NCBI GenBank assembly: GCA_047971315.1
Contig: JBKDZP010000008.1
Location: forward strand, 70,608 to 134,607
Length of the DNA stretch: 64,000 nucleotides
Direction of reading: 5' to 3'
Source of the DNA: JBKDZP01 sp047971315
GTDB lineage: Bacteria; Bacillota_I; Bacilli_A; RF39; UBA660
Shown piece by piece: positions 17,441-25,169 of the stretch (position 1 is the stretch's first letter; every line of letters begins with the position of its first letter). A program made the position numbers and the translations under genes. The notes beneath the pieces were generated by a model that saw only the letters and a program-made list of their open reading frames with translations, ran no database searches and was not told the DNA's origin.

Positions 17441-18379
17441 ATGACAATCTCATTTAAAATAAGTGATAATACAAAAGAAAAAATGATTAAATATTTTGAA
17501 GATAAAAAAAGAGTAAAAACCCCAGCTTATGCTATTTTTCAAGCTGATGAAGAAGATAGTGTTGTGACATTGTATGAATCTGGTAAAGTTGTGTTTCAAG
17601 GAATTAGTGCGGATATTGATTCTGCTATGTGGAAACAAACTGAAAAGAATTTAAATCCCAATGTTATAATTGAAGAAAAAAATAGTGATAATAAGGATAA
17701 ATCAGAAAAAGATAAAATAGTAATTGATCCTAAAATTTATAATGCAACGACTATAGGTTCTGATGAAGTCGGAACTGGTGATTATTTTGGGCCAATTGTT
17801 GTAACAGCTGCATATGTAAATAAAGAACATATTTCTTTTTTAGAAAATTTAGGTGTTACAGATTCTAAAAAATTAACTGATATTAAAATATTAAAGATTG
17901 TTCCTGAAATTATAAAAAAAATTCCTTATGCATGTTTTGTTTTATCTAATAAAGAATTTAATCAAAATAAAGATATAAATATGAATAAAACTAAAGCAAT
18001 TTTACATAATAAAGTTTTATTAAAAATGACTCAAGATTATAAAGATACAGAGTATGTAGTAGTTGATGAATTTGCTCAAAAATTTGTATATTATAGTTAT
18101 TTAAAAGATATTCCTGAAGTATATAGAAAAATAACTTTTATGACTAAAGCTGAAAGTAAATGTTTATCAGTAGCTTGCGCATCTTTAATTAGTAGATATG
18201 TTTTCTTAAAAGAATATGAAAAATTAGAAAAAAATTATGGAATTATTTTCCCAAAAGGCGCTGGAGCAAATGTAGATGAAGTTGGAGCTAATTTAGTGAA
18301 AAAATATGGTTTTGAATTATTAAATGATATTGCTAAAGTTAGTTTTAAAAATACTGACAAAATTAAAAATAAATTATAA
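17441..18379 (+). CDS. rnhC: Ribonuclease HIII
   Basis: Cleaves RNA in RNA-DNA hybrids, including R-loops. The roughly 90-residue N-terminal TBP-like substrate domain (TISFKISDNTKEKMIKYFED, QGISADIDSAMWKQ) distinguishes HIII from HII. The catalytic domain carries GSDEVGTGDYFGP with the first two acidic residues, then VVDEFAQ and the AKAESKC segment. The ATG at 17441 is preferred over one 27 bases earlier because GGAGGGATGAT lies directly before it. It is transcribed divergently from cvpA and alone. Confidence 0.93.
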   Translation: MTISFKISDNTKEKMIKYFEDKKRVKTPAYAIFQADEEDSVVTLYESGKVVFQGISADIDSAMWKQTEKNLNPNVIIEEKNSDNKDKSEKDKIVIDPKIYNATTIGSDEVGTGDYFGPIVVTAAYVNKEHISFLENLGVTDSKKLTDIKILKIVPEIIKKIPYACFVLSNKEFNQNKDINMNKTKAILHNKVLLKMTQDYKDTEYVVVDEFAQKFVYYSYLKDIPEVYRKITFMTKAESKCLSVACASLISRYVFLKEYEKLEKNYGIIFPKGAGANVDEVGANLVKKYGFELLNDIAKVSFKNTDKIKNKL

Positions 18380-18383
18380 ATAA

Positions 18384-18428
18384 AAAAGGCTGATTGAAAA
18401 ATTATATTTCAATACAGTCTTTTTTTTC
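18384..18428. terminator. Bidirectional terminator between rnhC and murC
   Basis: A long imperfect stem (GGCTGATTGAAA against TTTCAATACAGTC) has T runs on both strands. It serves the converging rnhC and murC. Confidence 0.8.
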
Positions 18429-19721
18429 TAACAATTTAATTAATTCATTTTCTAATACTGAAATATCATTTGGGCTCATAAATAATATTACAGAATTTTC
18501 ATATTCACTTAATAATGCAGCATCGTCTAATTTTATAGACTTACCATTTTTTAATTTATCTAATATAATGCTTGAGGTAATACCTGGGTACCTTTCTTGA
18601 TTTTCACGAGATGGATGAATATCCATTATAAAAGACGCATCCGCATTGTTTAATACATTAACAAAATCTTCTGCGAATTCCTCTGTTCTACTAAAAGTAT
18701 GTGGTTGAAAAACAGAAATTATTTTTTTACTAGGATATTTTTGTTTTGCAGCTTTTAATGTTGCCTTGACTTCGTTTGGATGATGAGCATAATCATCTAT
18801 AATTATATTATTACCTACTTTAGTTTCAACAAATCTTCTTTTAGCTCCTTTAAACTTTTTTAGTTCACGAGATACATCTTTTGCAGAAATTCTTTCATAA
18901 TAACAAGTACCAATTACAGCTAAGGCATCTAATAGCATATGTTTCCCATAAATTGGCAAATCAAAATATCCATAATAATTACCTTCAATTGTAACTTCAA
19001 AACAAATTCCATCTTCTTTATATTCAACATCTGTTGCTCTTATATCATTATCTTCGTCTAATCCATAAAAGAAAATTGGTTTATTAACTTGTAGATAATG
19101 TGTATATGAATCATCACCACATGCTATTACCATTTTTTCTGCTTTATTACAAAAATTTGTATATGCATCAATTACATCATCAATATCTTTAAAGTAATCA
19201 ACATGATCTAAATCAATATTTGTAATAATAGCATACACTGGATTATATTCTAAAAAATGTCGTCTATATTCACAAGCTTCTAAAACAAATAATTCATTTT
19301 CTGCACATGCACTACCTGTCCCATCTCCAATTAAATAATTACATCCTAAAATTGAATCTAATACTTGTGAGAACATTGTTGTTGTTGTTGTTTTACCATG
19401 ACATCCAGCAACACATATAGACTTAAATTTTCGACTTAAACTTCCAACCATCTGATTATAAGAAAATATATTTAAATCTAATTCTTTTGATTTTTTTACC
19501 TCAGGATTTGTATCATCAAAAGCAGGCCCTTGTACTATTTTCATACCTTCTTTGATATTATTTTCATCAAATGGTAAAATAGTAATGTTTGAATCTTCTA
19601 ATCCAATTTGCGTAAAAAAGTGTTTTTCTAAATCACTTCCTTGAACATCATATCCCAATTGTTTCATAATTTGTGCAAGTGCACTCATTCCAGACCCTTT
19701 TATTCCTATAAAATGATACAT
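18402..19721 (-). CDS. murC: UDP-N-acetylmuramate--L-alanine ligase MurC
   Basis: A cytoplasmic ligase that adds L-Ala to UDP-MurNAc, the first step of stem peptide assembly. The 439 residues begin with YHFIGIKGSGMSALA, the nucleotide-sugar loop. The P-loop GCHGKTTTTT lies near residue 114. Then come the EACEYRRHF region, DLDHVDYF and the Mur C-terminal domain with DDYAHHPNE and SVFQPHTFSR, which marks MurC. AGGAG precedes the ATG. The motifs are complete. The gene is separate from murG and other wall genes in this window. Confidence 0.94.
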   Translation of the reverse strand: MYHFIGIKGSGMSALAQIMKQLGYDVQGSDLEKHFFTQIGLEDSNITILPFDENNIKEGMKIVQGPAFDDTNPEVKKSKELDLNIFSYNQMVGSLSRKFKSICVAGCHGKTTTTTMFSQVLDSILGCNYLIGDGTGSACAENELFVLEACEYRRHFLEYNPVYAIITNIDLDHVDYFKDIDDVIDAYTNFCNKAEKMVIACGDDSYTHYLQVNKPIFFYGLDEDNDIRATDVEYKEDGICFEVTIEGNYYGYFDLPIYGKHMLLDALAVIGTCYYERISAKDVSRELKKFKGAKRRFVETKVGNNIIIDDYAHHPNEVKATLKAAKQKYPSKKIISVFQPHTFSRTEEFAEDFVNVLNNADASFIMDIHPSRENQERYPGITSSIILDKLKNGKSIKLDDAALLSEYENSVILFMSPNDISVLENELIKLLEKKDCIEI

Positions 19722-19751
19722 ACCTATTCTCCTGTCTATTTTCTTGTTGTT

Positions 19752-19949
19752 CTATTCAACACAAGTACCTTCTCCAAGATTTATTCCTTCAACAAAAACT
19801 TTATCTACTAAAGTACATGAATTTTTAGTTGTTGAATCTTTTAAATAACTACCAAATAAATTTACAACACTACCAGCAACTACACTAGTCAGTGCAATTA
19901 TAAATAAATATTCTACTAATGTTTGTCCACTATTATCTGATTTTTTCAT
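19752..19949 (-). CDS. Flp-type (class III signal) small pilin-like protein
   Basis: A 65-residue protein with a short charged leader (KKSDNSG) followed by QTLVEYLFIIAL and a single hydrophobic helix, the signature of Flp/TadE-like pilins with Glu at +5. The C-terminal half is polar and has two Cys residues that could form a disulfide. AGGAGG lies before the ATG, and a TTGACA promoter is upstream. No Tad assembly genes are present. It could be a pilin subunit or a small prepilin-like surface protein. Confidence 0.7.
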   Translation of the reverse strand: MKKSDNSGQTLVEYLFIIALTSVVAGSVVNLFGSYLKDSTTKNSCTLVDKVFVEGINLGEGTCVE

Positions 19950-19978
19950 ATTGTCCTCCTACTATTTTTACTATATAT

Positions 19979-20007
19979 ATAGTATACTTTTTTCTATTTT
20001 TTGTCAA
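19979..20007 (-). promoter_or_regulatory. Promoter of the Flp-like pilin
   Basis: TTGACA (20002-20007) and TACTAT (19979-19984) on the minus strand with a 17-base spacer. The gap beyond, up to 20220, holds nothing else recognisable. Confidence 0.65.
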
Positions 20008-20220
20008 ACATTTTATCCATATTCAAAATATATAATATATAAATATTTCTAAATAAACTTTTATTTTTCTTTTATAACTTAATTTATTTTGTTATTCTAT
20101 TGAATAATTTTTATAAATTTATTATATAACACAATGATTAATCAGCTAAAGATTCTAATAATTTAATAAACTAAAAAAAATGAGAAATATATAATTTCCC
20201 ATTAATTTAATATTTATCAA

Positions 20221-20922
20221 TTAGTCCCTTCTATTATTAAATATTAGAATAAGTCTTAATAAACTTAGTAGTGACGAAATTACACTAGCTACATAAGTTA
20301 ATGCTGCGGCACTCAGCATTGAGTGAACACCTTCTGCTTCACCACTATAAACTACATTTAGATTTTTCAATTCTTGCTCTGCTCTAGATGATGCATCAAA
20401 CTCAACTGGTAAAGTAATAATTTGAAAAACTAAAGTAGCAAGTATTAGAACTATTCCAACCAATAAATATCCTGTAATTCCTGCTATAATTGAAATCAAT
20501 AATACAAAATATCCTAAGTATGATACTAAATTTACAACTGGAACTAAAAATCCTCTAATTCTCATAAATATATAGTTTTCTTTATCTTGAATAGCATGGC
20601 CACATTCATGAGCTGAAACTGCCATTGCTGCAATTGATGTACCATTAAATATTTCTTCAGATAATCTAAGTACTTTTCTTGAAGGATCATAATGGTCAGT
20701 TAACTGACCTTTTACTGCAACTATATGCATATTATTTAGACCATGTTTATCCAAAATCATTCTAGCTATTTCAAATCCAGATAGATTTTTATTATTTTTT
20801 ATATTTTTACTAATTGCATAAGTTTTATTTATTTTTAATTGAGCATATATTACTATTATAAACCCAATTATTGCAAGTAAAACAGTAAAAGAATTTTCAA
20901 ATCTTAATGTAAATAAATTCAT
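20221..20922 (-). CDS. Membrane zinc metalloprotease, YugP-like
   Basis: A 233-residue integral membrane protein with the HExxH zinc motif in AVSAHECGHAIQ (about residues 101-112) and a downstream FDASSRAEQEL segment that would supply the third ligand. Hydrophobic helices lie at the N-terminus, in the middle and near the C-terminus, as in the YugP neutral zinc metallopeptidase family. Substrates are unknown. It starts 2 bases after cysS ends, with GAGGTAATT before its ATG, so it is in the cysS operon. Confidence 0.85.
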   Translation of the reverse strand: MNLFTLRFENSFTVLLAIIGFIIVIYAQLKINKTYAISKNIKNNKNLSGFEIARMILDKHGLNNMHIVAVKGQLTDHYDPSRKVLRLSEEIFNGTSIAAMAVSAHECGHAIQDKENYIFMRIRGFLVPVVNLVSYLGYFVLLISIIAGITGYLLVGIVLILATLVFQIITLPVEFDASSRAEQELKNLNVVYSGEAEGVHSMLSAAALTYVASVISSLLSLLRLILIFNNRRD

Positions 20923-20924
20923 AA

Positions 20925-22331
20925 TTACCTCTTTTCTAATTCATATAAAGTACCATCTTTTGTATCTTTTAAGATAATCCCTTTAACAAGCAGTTCATTT
21001 CTTATTTTATCTGCTAACTCAAAATTTTTATTATTTTTAGCTTCACTTCTTTTTTTTATTTCATCTAATATATATATTTCTAATTTACTATCTATACTTA
21101 TAGTAAAATCATTTAATAAATTTAATGATAATACTTTATCAAATTCTTTTATTAATTCAAGTTTTGTATTGTTTGATATACTATCTTTAATTACATCATA
21201 AAGTAATGTTATTGCATTTGCTGTATTTAAATCATCTTGAAGATAAAGTTTAAATCTATTTGTATATTTTAATACAGCTTCACTATCAATACTACAACCT
21301 GGATTTAATTTTATTATAGAAATCTTATTTAATAATTTTTCATAAGCAATAGCTGCACTATCTAAATTATCATAACTAAATAATAATACTTTACGGTAAT
21401 GTGAATTTAAACAAAAAAAACGATAAACTAACGGATTATATCCTTTTGTTTCTAACAATGATAAAGTCAAAAATTCCCCTTTTGATTTACTCATTTTTCC
21501 TGTACTGTCATTTAAGAATTCTCCATGGCACCAAAAATTACACCCTTTATGTCCTAAATAAGCTTCACTTTGAGCAATTTCATTTGTTTGATGGGGAAAA
21601 ATGTTATCTACACCACCACAATGAATATCTAAATACTCTCCTAAATATTTTATGCTTATTCCTGAACATTCAATATGCCAACCAGGATATCCAATTCCAA
21701 ATGGCGAATCCCATTTTAATTCTTGATTATCAAATTTTGATTTTGTGAACCAAAGTACAAAGTCAGCCTGATTTTTTTTTGCTGTATCTTCTTCTACCCC
21801 AACTCTAGCACCTACTACCATTTCATCAATTTTATGATTAGTTAATTTATAATAATCATCTAATTTTGCTGTGTCAAAATAAATATTTCCATTAGATTTA
21901 TAAGCATATCCATCAATTAATAATTTTTCAATTATTTTTATGTATTGCTCTATATTATCCGTTGCTTTACTTAATATAGTAGGGATTTTATTATTTATTT
22001 TTTCCATATCATCTAAAAATAATTTTGTGTAATAATCTGCTATTTCTAAAACGGTTTTATTTTCTCTTTTAGCGCCTTTAAGCATTTTATCTTCACCAGT
22101 ATCAGAATCACTACTAAGATGTCCTACATCTGTAATATTCATTACTCTTTTTACTTCATAACCAACGTAGTTTAAGGTTTTTTCTAAAACATCTTCAAAT
22201 ATATAAGTACGTAGATTTCCAATATGAGCATTATGATATACTGTTGGACCACAAGTGTAAAGTTTTACTTGATTTTTTTCTACTGGAACAAAGTTTTTAA
22301 TAGAATGTGTTAAGGTATTATATAGTTTCAT
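20925..22331 (-). CDS. cysS: Cysteinyl-tRNA synthetase
   Basis: Charges tRNA-Cys. The 468 residues match the family. The class I HIGH-type motif is AHIGN (about residue 36), preceded by YTCGPTVY whose Cys binds zinc. Further zinc ligands are in GWHIECSG and HCGGVDNIFPHQTNE. The KMSKS loop is intact in GKMSKSKGEF. AAAGGTG lies before the ATG. I looked for a T-box leader upstream and found none. It heads an operon with the YugP-like protease. Confidence 0.96.
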   Translation of the reverse strand: MKLYNTLTHSIKNFVPVEKNQVKLYTCGPTVYHNAHIGNLRTYIFEDVLEKTLNYVGYEVKRVMNITDVGHLSSDSDTGEDKMLKGAKRENKTVLEIADYYTKLFLDDMEKINNKIPTILSKATDNIEQYIKIIEKLLIDGYAYKSNGNIYFDTAKLDDYYKLTNHKIDEMVVGARVGVEEDTAKKNQADFVLWFTKSKFDNQELKWDSPFGIGYPGWHIECSGISIKYLGEYLDIHCGGVDNIFPHQTNEIAQSEAYLGHKGCNFWCHGEFLNDSTGKMSKSKGEFLTLSLLETKGYNPLVYRFFCLNSHYRKVLLFSYDNLDSAAIAYEKLLNKISIIKLNPGCSIDSEAVLKYTNRFKLYLQDDLNTANAITLLYDVIKDSISNNTKLELIKEFDKVLSLNLLNDFTISIDSKLEIYILDEIKKRSEAKNNKNFELADKIRNELLVKGIILKDTKDGTLYELEKR

Positions 22332-22462
22332 AGTATCACCTTTCTTTATTTAAAATTATATCATAAATATTATTTCAATACAATTAATATGAATTTAATA
22401 GTTATTATAGAATATAATTATATTGGATTTGATAAATTTTATCAAAAGTTTTATTAAATTTA

Positions 22463-22491
22463 TTGCAAATTTAATTTATGTATGATATTAT
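22463..22491 (+). promoter_or_regulatory. Promoter of the tRNA pair
   Basis: TTGCAA (22463-22468) and TATTAT (22486-22491) with a 17-base spacer, ending 20 bases before the first tRNA. Confidence 0.65.
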
Positions 22492-22510
22492 ATAAAAGCA
22501 GTGATGCAAT

Positions 22511-22587
22511 GGACCCTTAGCTCAGTTGGTTAGAGCATCCGGCTCATAACCGGACGGTCGTAGGTTCGAGTCCTACAGGGTCCACCA
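22511..22587 (+). tRNA. tRNA with CAU anticodon (Ile2 or elongator Met)
   Basis: A complete 77-base cloverleaf with GGACCC/GGGTCC acceptor arms, encoded CCA, a TTCGAGT T-loop and anticodon loop CTCATAA. The acceptor, D arm and loop look more like a tRNA-Ile(CAU), which would need lysidine modification, than an elongator tRNA-Met. It is not an initiator, because position 1 pairs. Confidence 0.9.
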
Positions 22588-22596
22588 TTTTAAATT

Positions 22597-22681
22597 GCGG
22601 GTGTGGCGAAATTGGCAGACGCACTAGACTTAGGATCTAGCGCTTTACGGCATGGGGGTTCAAGTCCCTTCACCCGCACCA
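22597..22681 (+). tRNA. tRNA-Leu (UAG)
   Basis: An 85-base tRNA with GCGGGTG/CACCCGC acceptor, a long variable arm, anticodon TAG in loop CTTAGGA, and encoded CCA. It lies 9 bases after the previous tRNA. Confidence 0.96.
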
Positions 22682-22691
22682 GAGTGTATAC

Positions 22692-22743
22692 AAACTCGAA
22701 CTTTCTCGAACTTTTGGTTTGATTATTAAGTTCGAGTTTTAAT
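22692..22743 (+). terminator. Terminator of the tRNA pair
   Basis: A 12-bp perfect inverted repeat AAACTCGAACTT / AAGTTCGAGTTT (22692-22703, 22728-22739) followed by TTTT. A third partial copy of CTCGAAC lies in the loop. Confidence 0.65.
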
Positions 22744-22780
22744 ATGCCTAAAAATATGATAACATATTTATGTAATAAAT

Positions 22781-22897
22781 CACACCATTATTGGATGTAC
22801 CAATAGTATAGTGTGTTACTCTTTTGTCAGGAGGAATAATATGAATAGTATAAAGTTATACAAAATTCTAAATATATTGAAAATTTTGATGAAATAG
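22781..22897 (+). other. Leader-like hairpin and 18-codon reading frame, probably a relic
   Basis: An imperfect hairpin (22781-22815, CACAC...GTGTG with an inner TTATTGG/CCAATAG stem) lies before an excellent ribosome site AGGAGG and an ATG at 22841. The frame runs only 18 codons to a TAG at 22897. A one-base shift continues it as NSKYIENFDEIVIK. It looks like the front of a broken gene; a true leader peptide is possible. Confidence 0.3.
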
Positions 22898-22928
22898 TAA
22901 TTAAATAAATAAAAAGGATGTGAATTAA

Positions 22929-23078
22929 ATAGGTAATAAAACAATTTTAGAAATGCAAAAAGAAGTTGTGAATGGGCTAATCAATTTGAAAAACCGTACT
23001 TTTCACCATTATCTAGAATGGCTGCTTTAACTGAAGAAATAGGAGATATATTATTTTCTTTAATTTGTACTTCCACCA
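22929..23078 (+). pseudogene. Remnant of a MazG-like nucleotide pyrophosphohydrolase gene
   Basis: The plus strand encodes NKTILEMQKEV, then after a one-base shift WANQFEKPYFSPLSRMAALTEEIGD, and directly LFSLICTS. These are the start, the EExxE helix and the later helix of a MazG/NTP pyrophosphohydrolase. The middle is deleted, and the expected start codon is ATA, after AAAGGATG. Intact relatives are roughly 100 residues. It is certainly non-functional. Confidence 0.65.
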
Positions 23079-23102
23079 TAAGGGCACCATTAGAAAAATA
23101 TT

Positions 23103-23129
23103 CGAACTTTATAAGGTTCGTTTTTTTTA
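23103..23129 (+). terminator. Terminator after the dead mazG
   Basis: CGAACTT / AGGTTCG stem with a TATA loop, followed by eight T residues on the plus strand. It presumably ended the former gene at 22929. Confidence 0.7.
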
Positions 23130-23405
23130 TAAAGTTTTTACATTAATTTTAGAACTATTATCATTTGTATTTAATTGCACTAAAAATTCATCTAGTTTAC
23201 TAAAATTATCACCAATTAATAATATGTCATCAAAATCAGTACTTTTAATTATACGATATCGCTTAGTAAATTTTTCTTCATTTAGAATATAGTTTCTAGC
23301 ACACTCTAATGCTTCTATTAAATTTGTAAATTTTTTACATTCCCAACGTCCTAATTCATTTACTAGATATAATTTAATATTTTCTTTTTTATTTATTTTT
23401 TTCAT
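23127..23405 (-). CDS. Hypothetical 92-residue protein
   Basis: A small soluble, basic and acidic mixed protein without signal or membrane segments. It has one Trp-containing motif (NELGRWECKKF) followed by an Ala-rich helix (LIEALECARNYIL). GTGGG lies before the ATG. I do not recognise the family. Codon use matches its neighbours, so it is likely a real gene. It stands alone after the terminator of the PL14-like gene. Confidence 0.5.
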   Translation of the reverse strand: MKKINKKENIKLYLVNELGRWECKKFTNLIEALECARNYILNEEKFTKRYRIIKSTDFDDILLIGDNFSKLDEFLVQLNTNDNSSKINVKTL

Positions 23406-23422
23406 AAACCCACTTTCTTGTT

Positions 23423-23456
23423 AAATAAAACAATAATATTTATTACTGTTTTATTT
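23423..23456 (-). terminator. Terminator of the PL14-like gene
   Basis: A 10-bp perfect stem AAATAAAACA / TGTTTTATTT with a 14-base loop, located just past the stop at 23479. Confidence 0.6.
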
Positions 23457-23478
23457 AAGTATATTATAATAATACATT

Positions 23479-24603
23479 TTAATACCCAAAAAAATTATTT
23501 TTTGACAAATTTATATTATCATAATACATATATGAATCATGTCCAACTGCCCATGCAGATGTACTTCCACCATGAAATGTTGAAAAATAAAATGTATCAA
23601 TCATATCACCATTTGTAGATAATCTAATATTTGTAATATCTACTACTAATATATCATTTATCCATATCTTCACAACAGCATCATATTTATTTGGCTCAAT
23701 ATTCATTTTCACATATTCTTTAATGTTATACCACTTATTTCTAGAAAACTGTACTTGAGAACCATTACTCATAAATGCAATATCATCACCATATGAACCT
23801 GTTTTATCAGCATGATACAAATATAATTCTCCTAATCCTTCACTTCTCCACATAAATCTAGCTGAAAATCCATTTGTTCCATCACATATGAAGTCACTAC
23901 CACATCTTTCTCCTCCAGTAATTCCTGGTAATTTACCACCTTTAGAACTACTTCCAAAGCTAAAATTTTCATCAAACATAAAATCATATGACATATAATA
24001 TTCTATATTATCATTTAGGATAAATTCAACTTGCATTCCAGTTTGTTGCGGTCCATAACCACCTGCCGGGTAATATACTTGTAATATATTATTACCATTA
24101 TCATCAATTATTTTAGTTCTAGTACTAAGTCCATTATCCCAGTTATCAGTTAATATTCCAAGTGCATTTAATTTACTTCTAGATAAACTTTCATTAATAC
24201 TTAACGAACTAAAATCTAAATAAACTTCATACTCTTCTTTTTCATTTTCTATTTGTTCATCATTTGTATTAAAATCTATTTCATTATCAGTTGAATCTAT
24301 AATATTACTTGTAGTTTCATCAGTAGCAATTCCTGTATTACCACTTACTCCACTACCAGTATTTATTGTAGTATTACTAAGATCAACTTCACTACCACTG
24401 ACATTTAATTCACTACTAGAATCATCATTATTAATTTCATTATTTTCTTCAATAACAGATGTCTTATCATTTAAATCATTATTTTCAGTTTTTATATCAT
24501 CAATATTAAAATTAGTCTTATTAATATATTTTATTAATAAAAAAGAAATTGTAATTATTATTAAAATTACACATGTTATTAATATATTTTTTTTATTAAT
24601 CAT
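23479..24603 (-). CDS. Membrane-anchored polysaccharide lyase family 14-like protein
   Basis: A 374-residue extracellular protein. One N-terminal transmembrane helix (about residues 7-24) is followed by a Ser/Asn/Asp-rich linker to about 140. A beta-jellyroll domain (about 145-372) has GGYGPQQTGMQVEF, MSYDFMF, GGKLPGITGG, ARFMWR, LYLYHADKTGSYGDD and FYFSTFHGG. This pattern is that of PL14 lyases, which cleave glucuronan or alginate-like polyuronates by beta-elimination. GGAG precedes the ATG. It is a single gene with its own terminator. Substrate and catalytic residues cannot be fixed from sequence alone, but the domain call is good. Confidence 0.75.
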   Translation of the reverse strand: MINKKNILITCVILIIITISFLLIKYINKTNFNIDDIKTENNDLNDKTSVIEENNEINNDDSSSELNVSGSEVDLSNTTINTGSGVSGNTGIATDETTSNIIDSTDNEIDFNTNDEQIENEKEEYEVYLDFSSLSINESLSRSKLNALGILTDNWDNGLSTRTKIIDDNGNNILQVYYPAGGYGPQQTGMQVEFILNDNIEYYMSYDFMFDENFSFGSSSKGGKLPGITGGERCGSDFICDGTNGFSARFMWRSEGLGELYLYHADKTGSYGDDIAFMSNGSQVQFSRNKWYNIKEYVKMNIEPNKYDAVVKIWINDILVVDITNIRLSTNGDMIDTFYFSTFHGGSTSAWAVGHDSYMYYDNINLSKNNFFGY

Positions 24604-24638
24604 AGTTACTCCTTCATTAATTTTAATTTATATAGAAA

Positions 24639-24661
24639 AAATTGTATTTCACTACAATTTA
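24639..24661 (-). terminator. Terminator of the 139-residue protein gene
   Basis: AAATTGTA / TACAATTT stem with a TTTCAC loop overlaps the stop codon. Confidence 0.65.
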
Positions 24662-25078
24662 TTTTTGAATCATATTAAGTAAATTAATTTTAAATATATC
24701 TTTATCTGAATGTTGTTTAGAAACCATTACACCTTTATACGTTACTAATTCTGACTGATGTCCTTCAGTTAATATATCTTCTGGTGTTAATTTATCTAAC
24801 ATTATTATTTTTTCTGTTTCATATACAATATAATGTAACATTATATTACCATGTACTCTAGCAAATAATGTATCAGTTGGTAATTTAAGTTGATATTTAA
24901 ATGTTCTATTTTCTGAATTAGTTGAAACTAACTCACCTAATCTATTACCATCTTTTAATGAGGGGTAGAATTCAAAATAGAGTTTTTTATATGCCAGCAT
25001 ATTATATTTTTTAAGAGATCTTTCTAATTTATGAAATTCATTTTCATTTGTATAATCAAATAAATAATTTTCTTTCAA
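24659..25078 (-). CDS. Hypothetical 139-residue cytoplasmic protein
   Basis: It starts at a TTG (25078) with AGGAGGAG ideally placed and a strong promoter upstream. The protein is soluble and alpha/beta in character, with KYQLKLPTDTLFARVHGNIMLHY and VTYKGVMVSKQHSD as its most distinctive stretches. There is no signal peptide. I do not recognise it. It has its own promoter and terminator, between two surface-protein genes. Confidence 0.6.
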   Translation of the reverse strand: MKENYLFDYTNENEFHKLERSLKKYNMLAYKKLYFEFYPSLKDGNRLGELVSTNSENRTFKYQLKLPTDTLFARVHGNIMLHYIVYETEKIIMLDKLTPEDILTEGHQSELVTYKGVMVSKQHSDKDIFKINLLNMIQK

Positions 25079-25101
25079 GCTACTCCTCCTATCCTAATAA
25101 A

Positions 25102-25130
25102 ATATTATCATAAATAACAATCATTGTCAA
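25102..25130 (-). promoter_or_regulatory. Promoter of the TTG-started gene
   Basis: TTGACA (25125-25130) and TAATAT (25102-25107), spacer 17, minus strand. Confidence 0.75.
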
Positions 25131-25132
25131 AC

Positions 25133-25161
25133 AAAAAAACGTAATTTGATACTACGTTTTT
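25133..25161 (-). terminator. Terminator of the 846-residue protein gene
   Basis: AAAACGTA / TACGTTTT stem with a 9-base loop and seven T residues on the minus strand. Confidence 0.75.
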
Positions 25162-25169
25162 ACAACCTG

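Noticed and set aside
22332..22510. Possible T-box leader for cysS
   Set aside because: No T-box consensus or specifier-type stem was found on the minus strand; the region holds the tRNA promoter instead.
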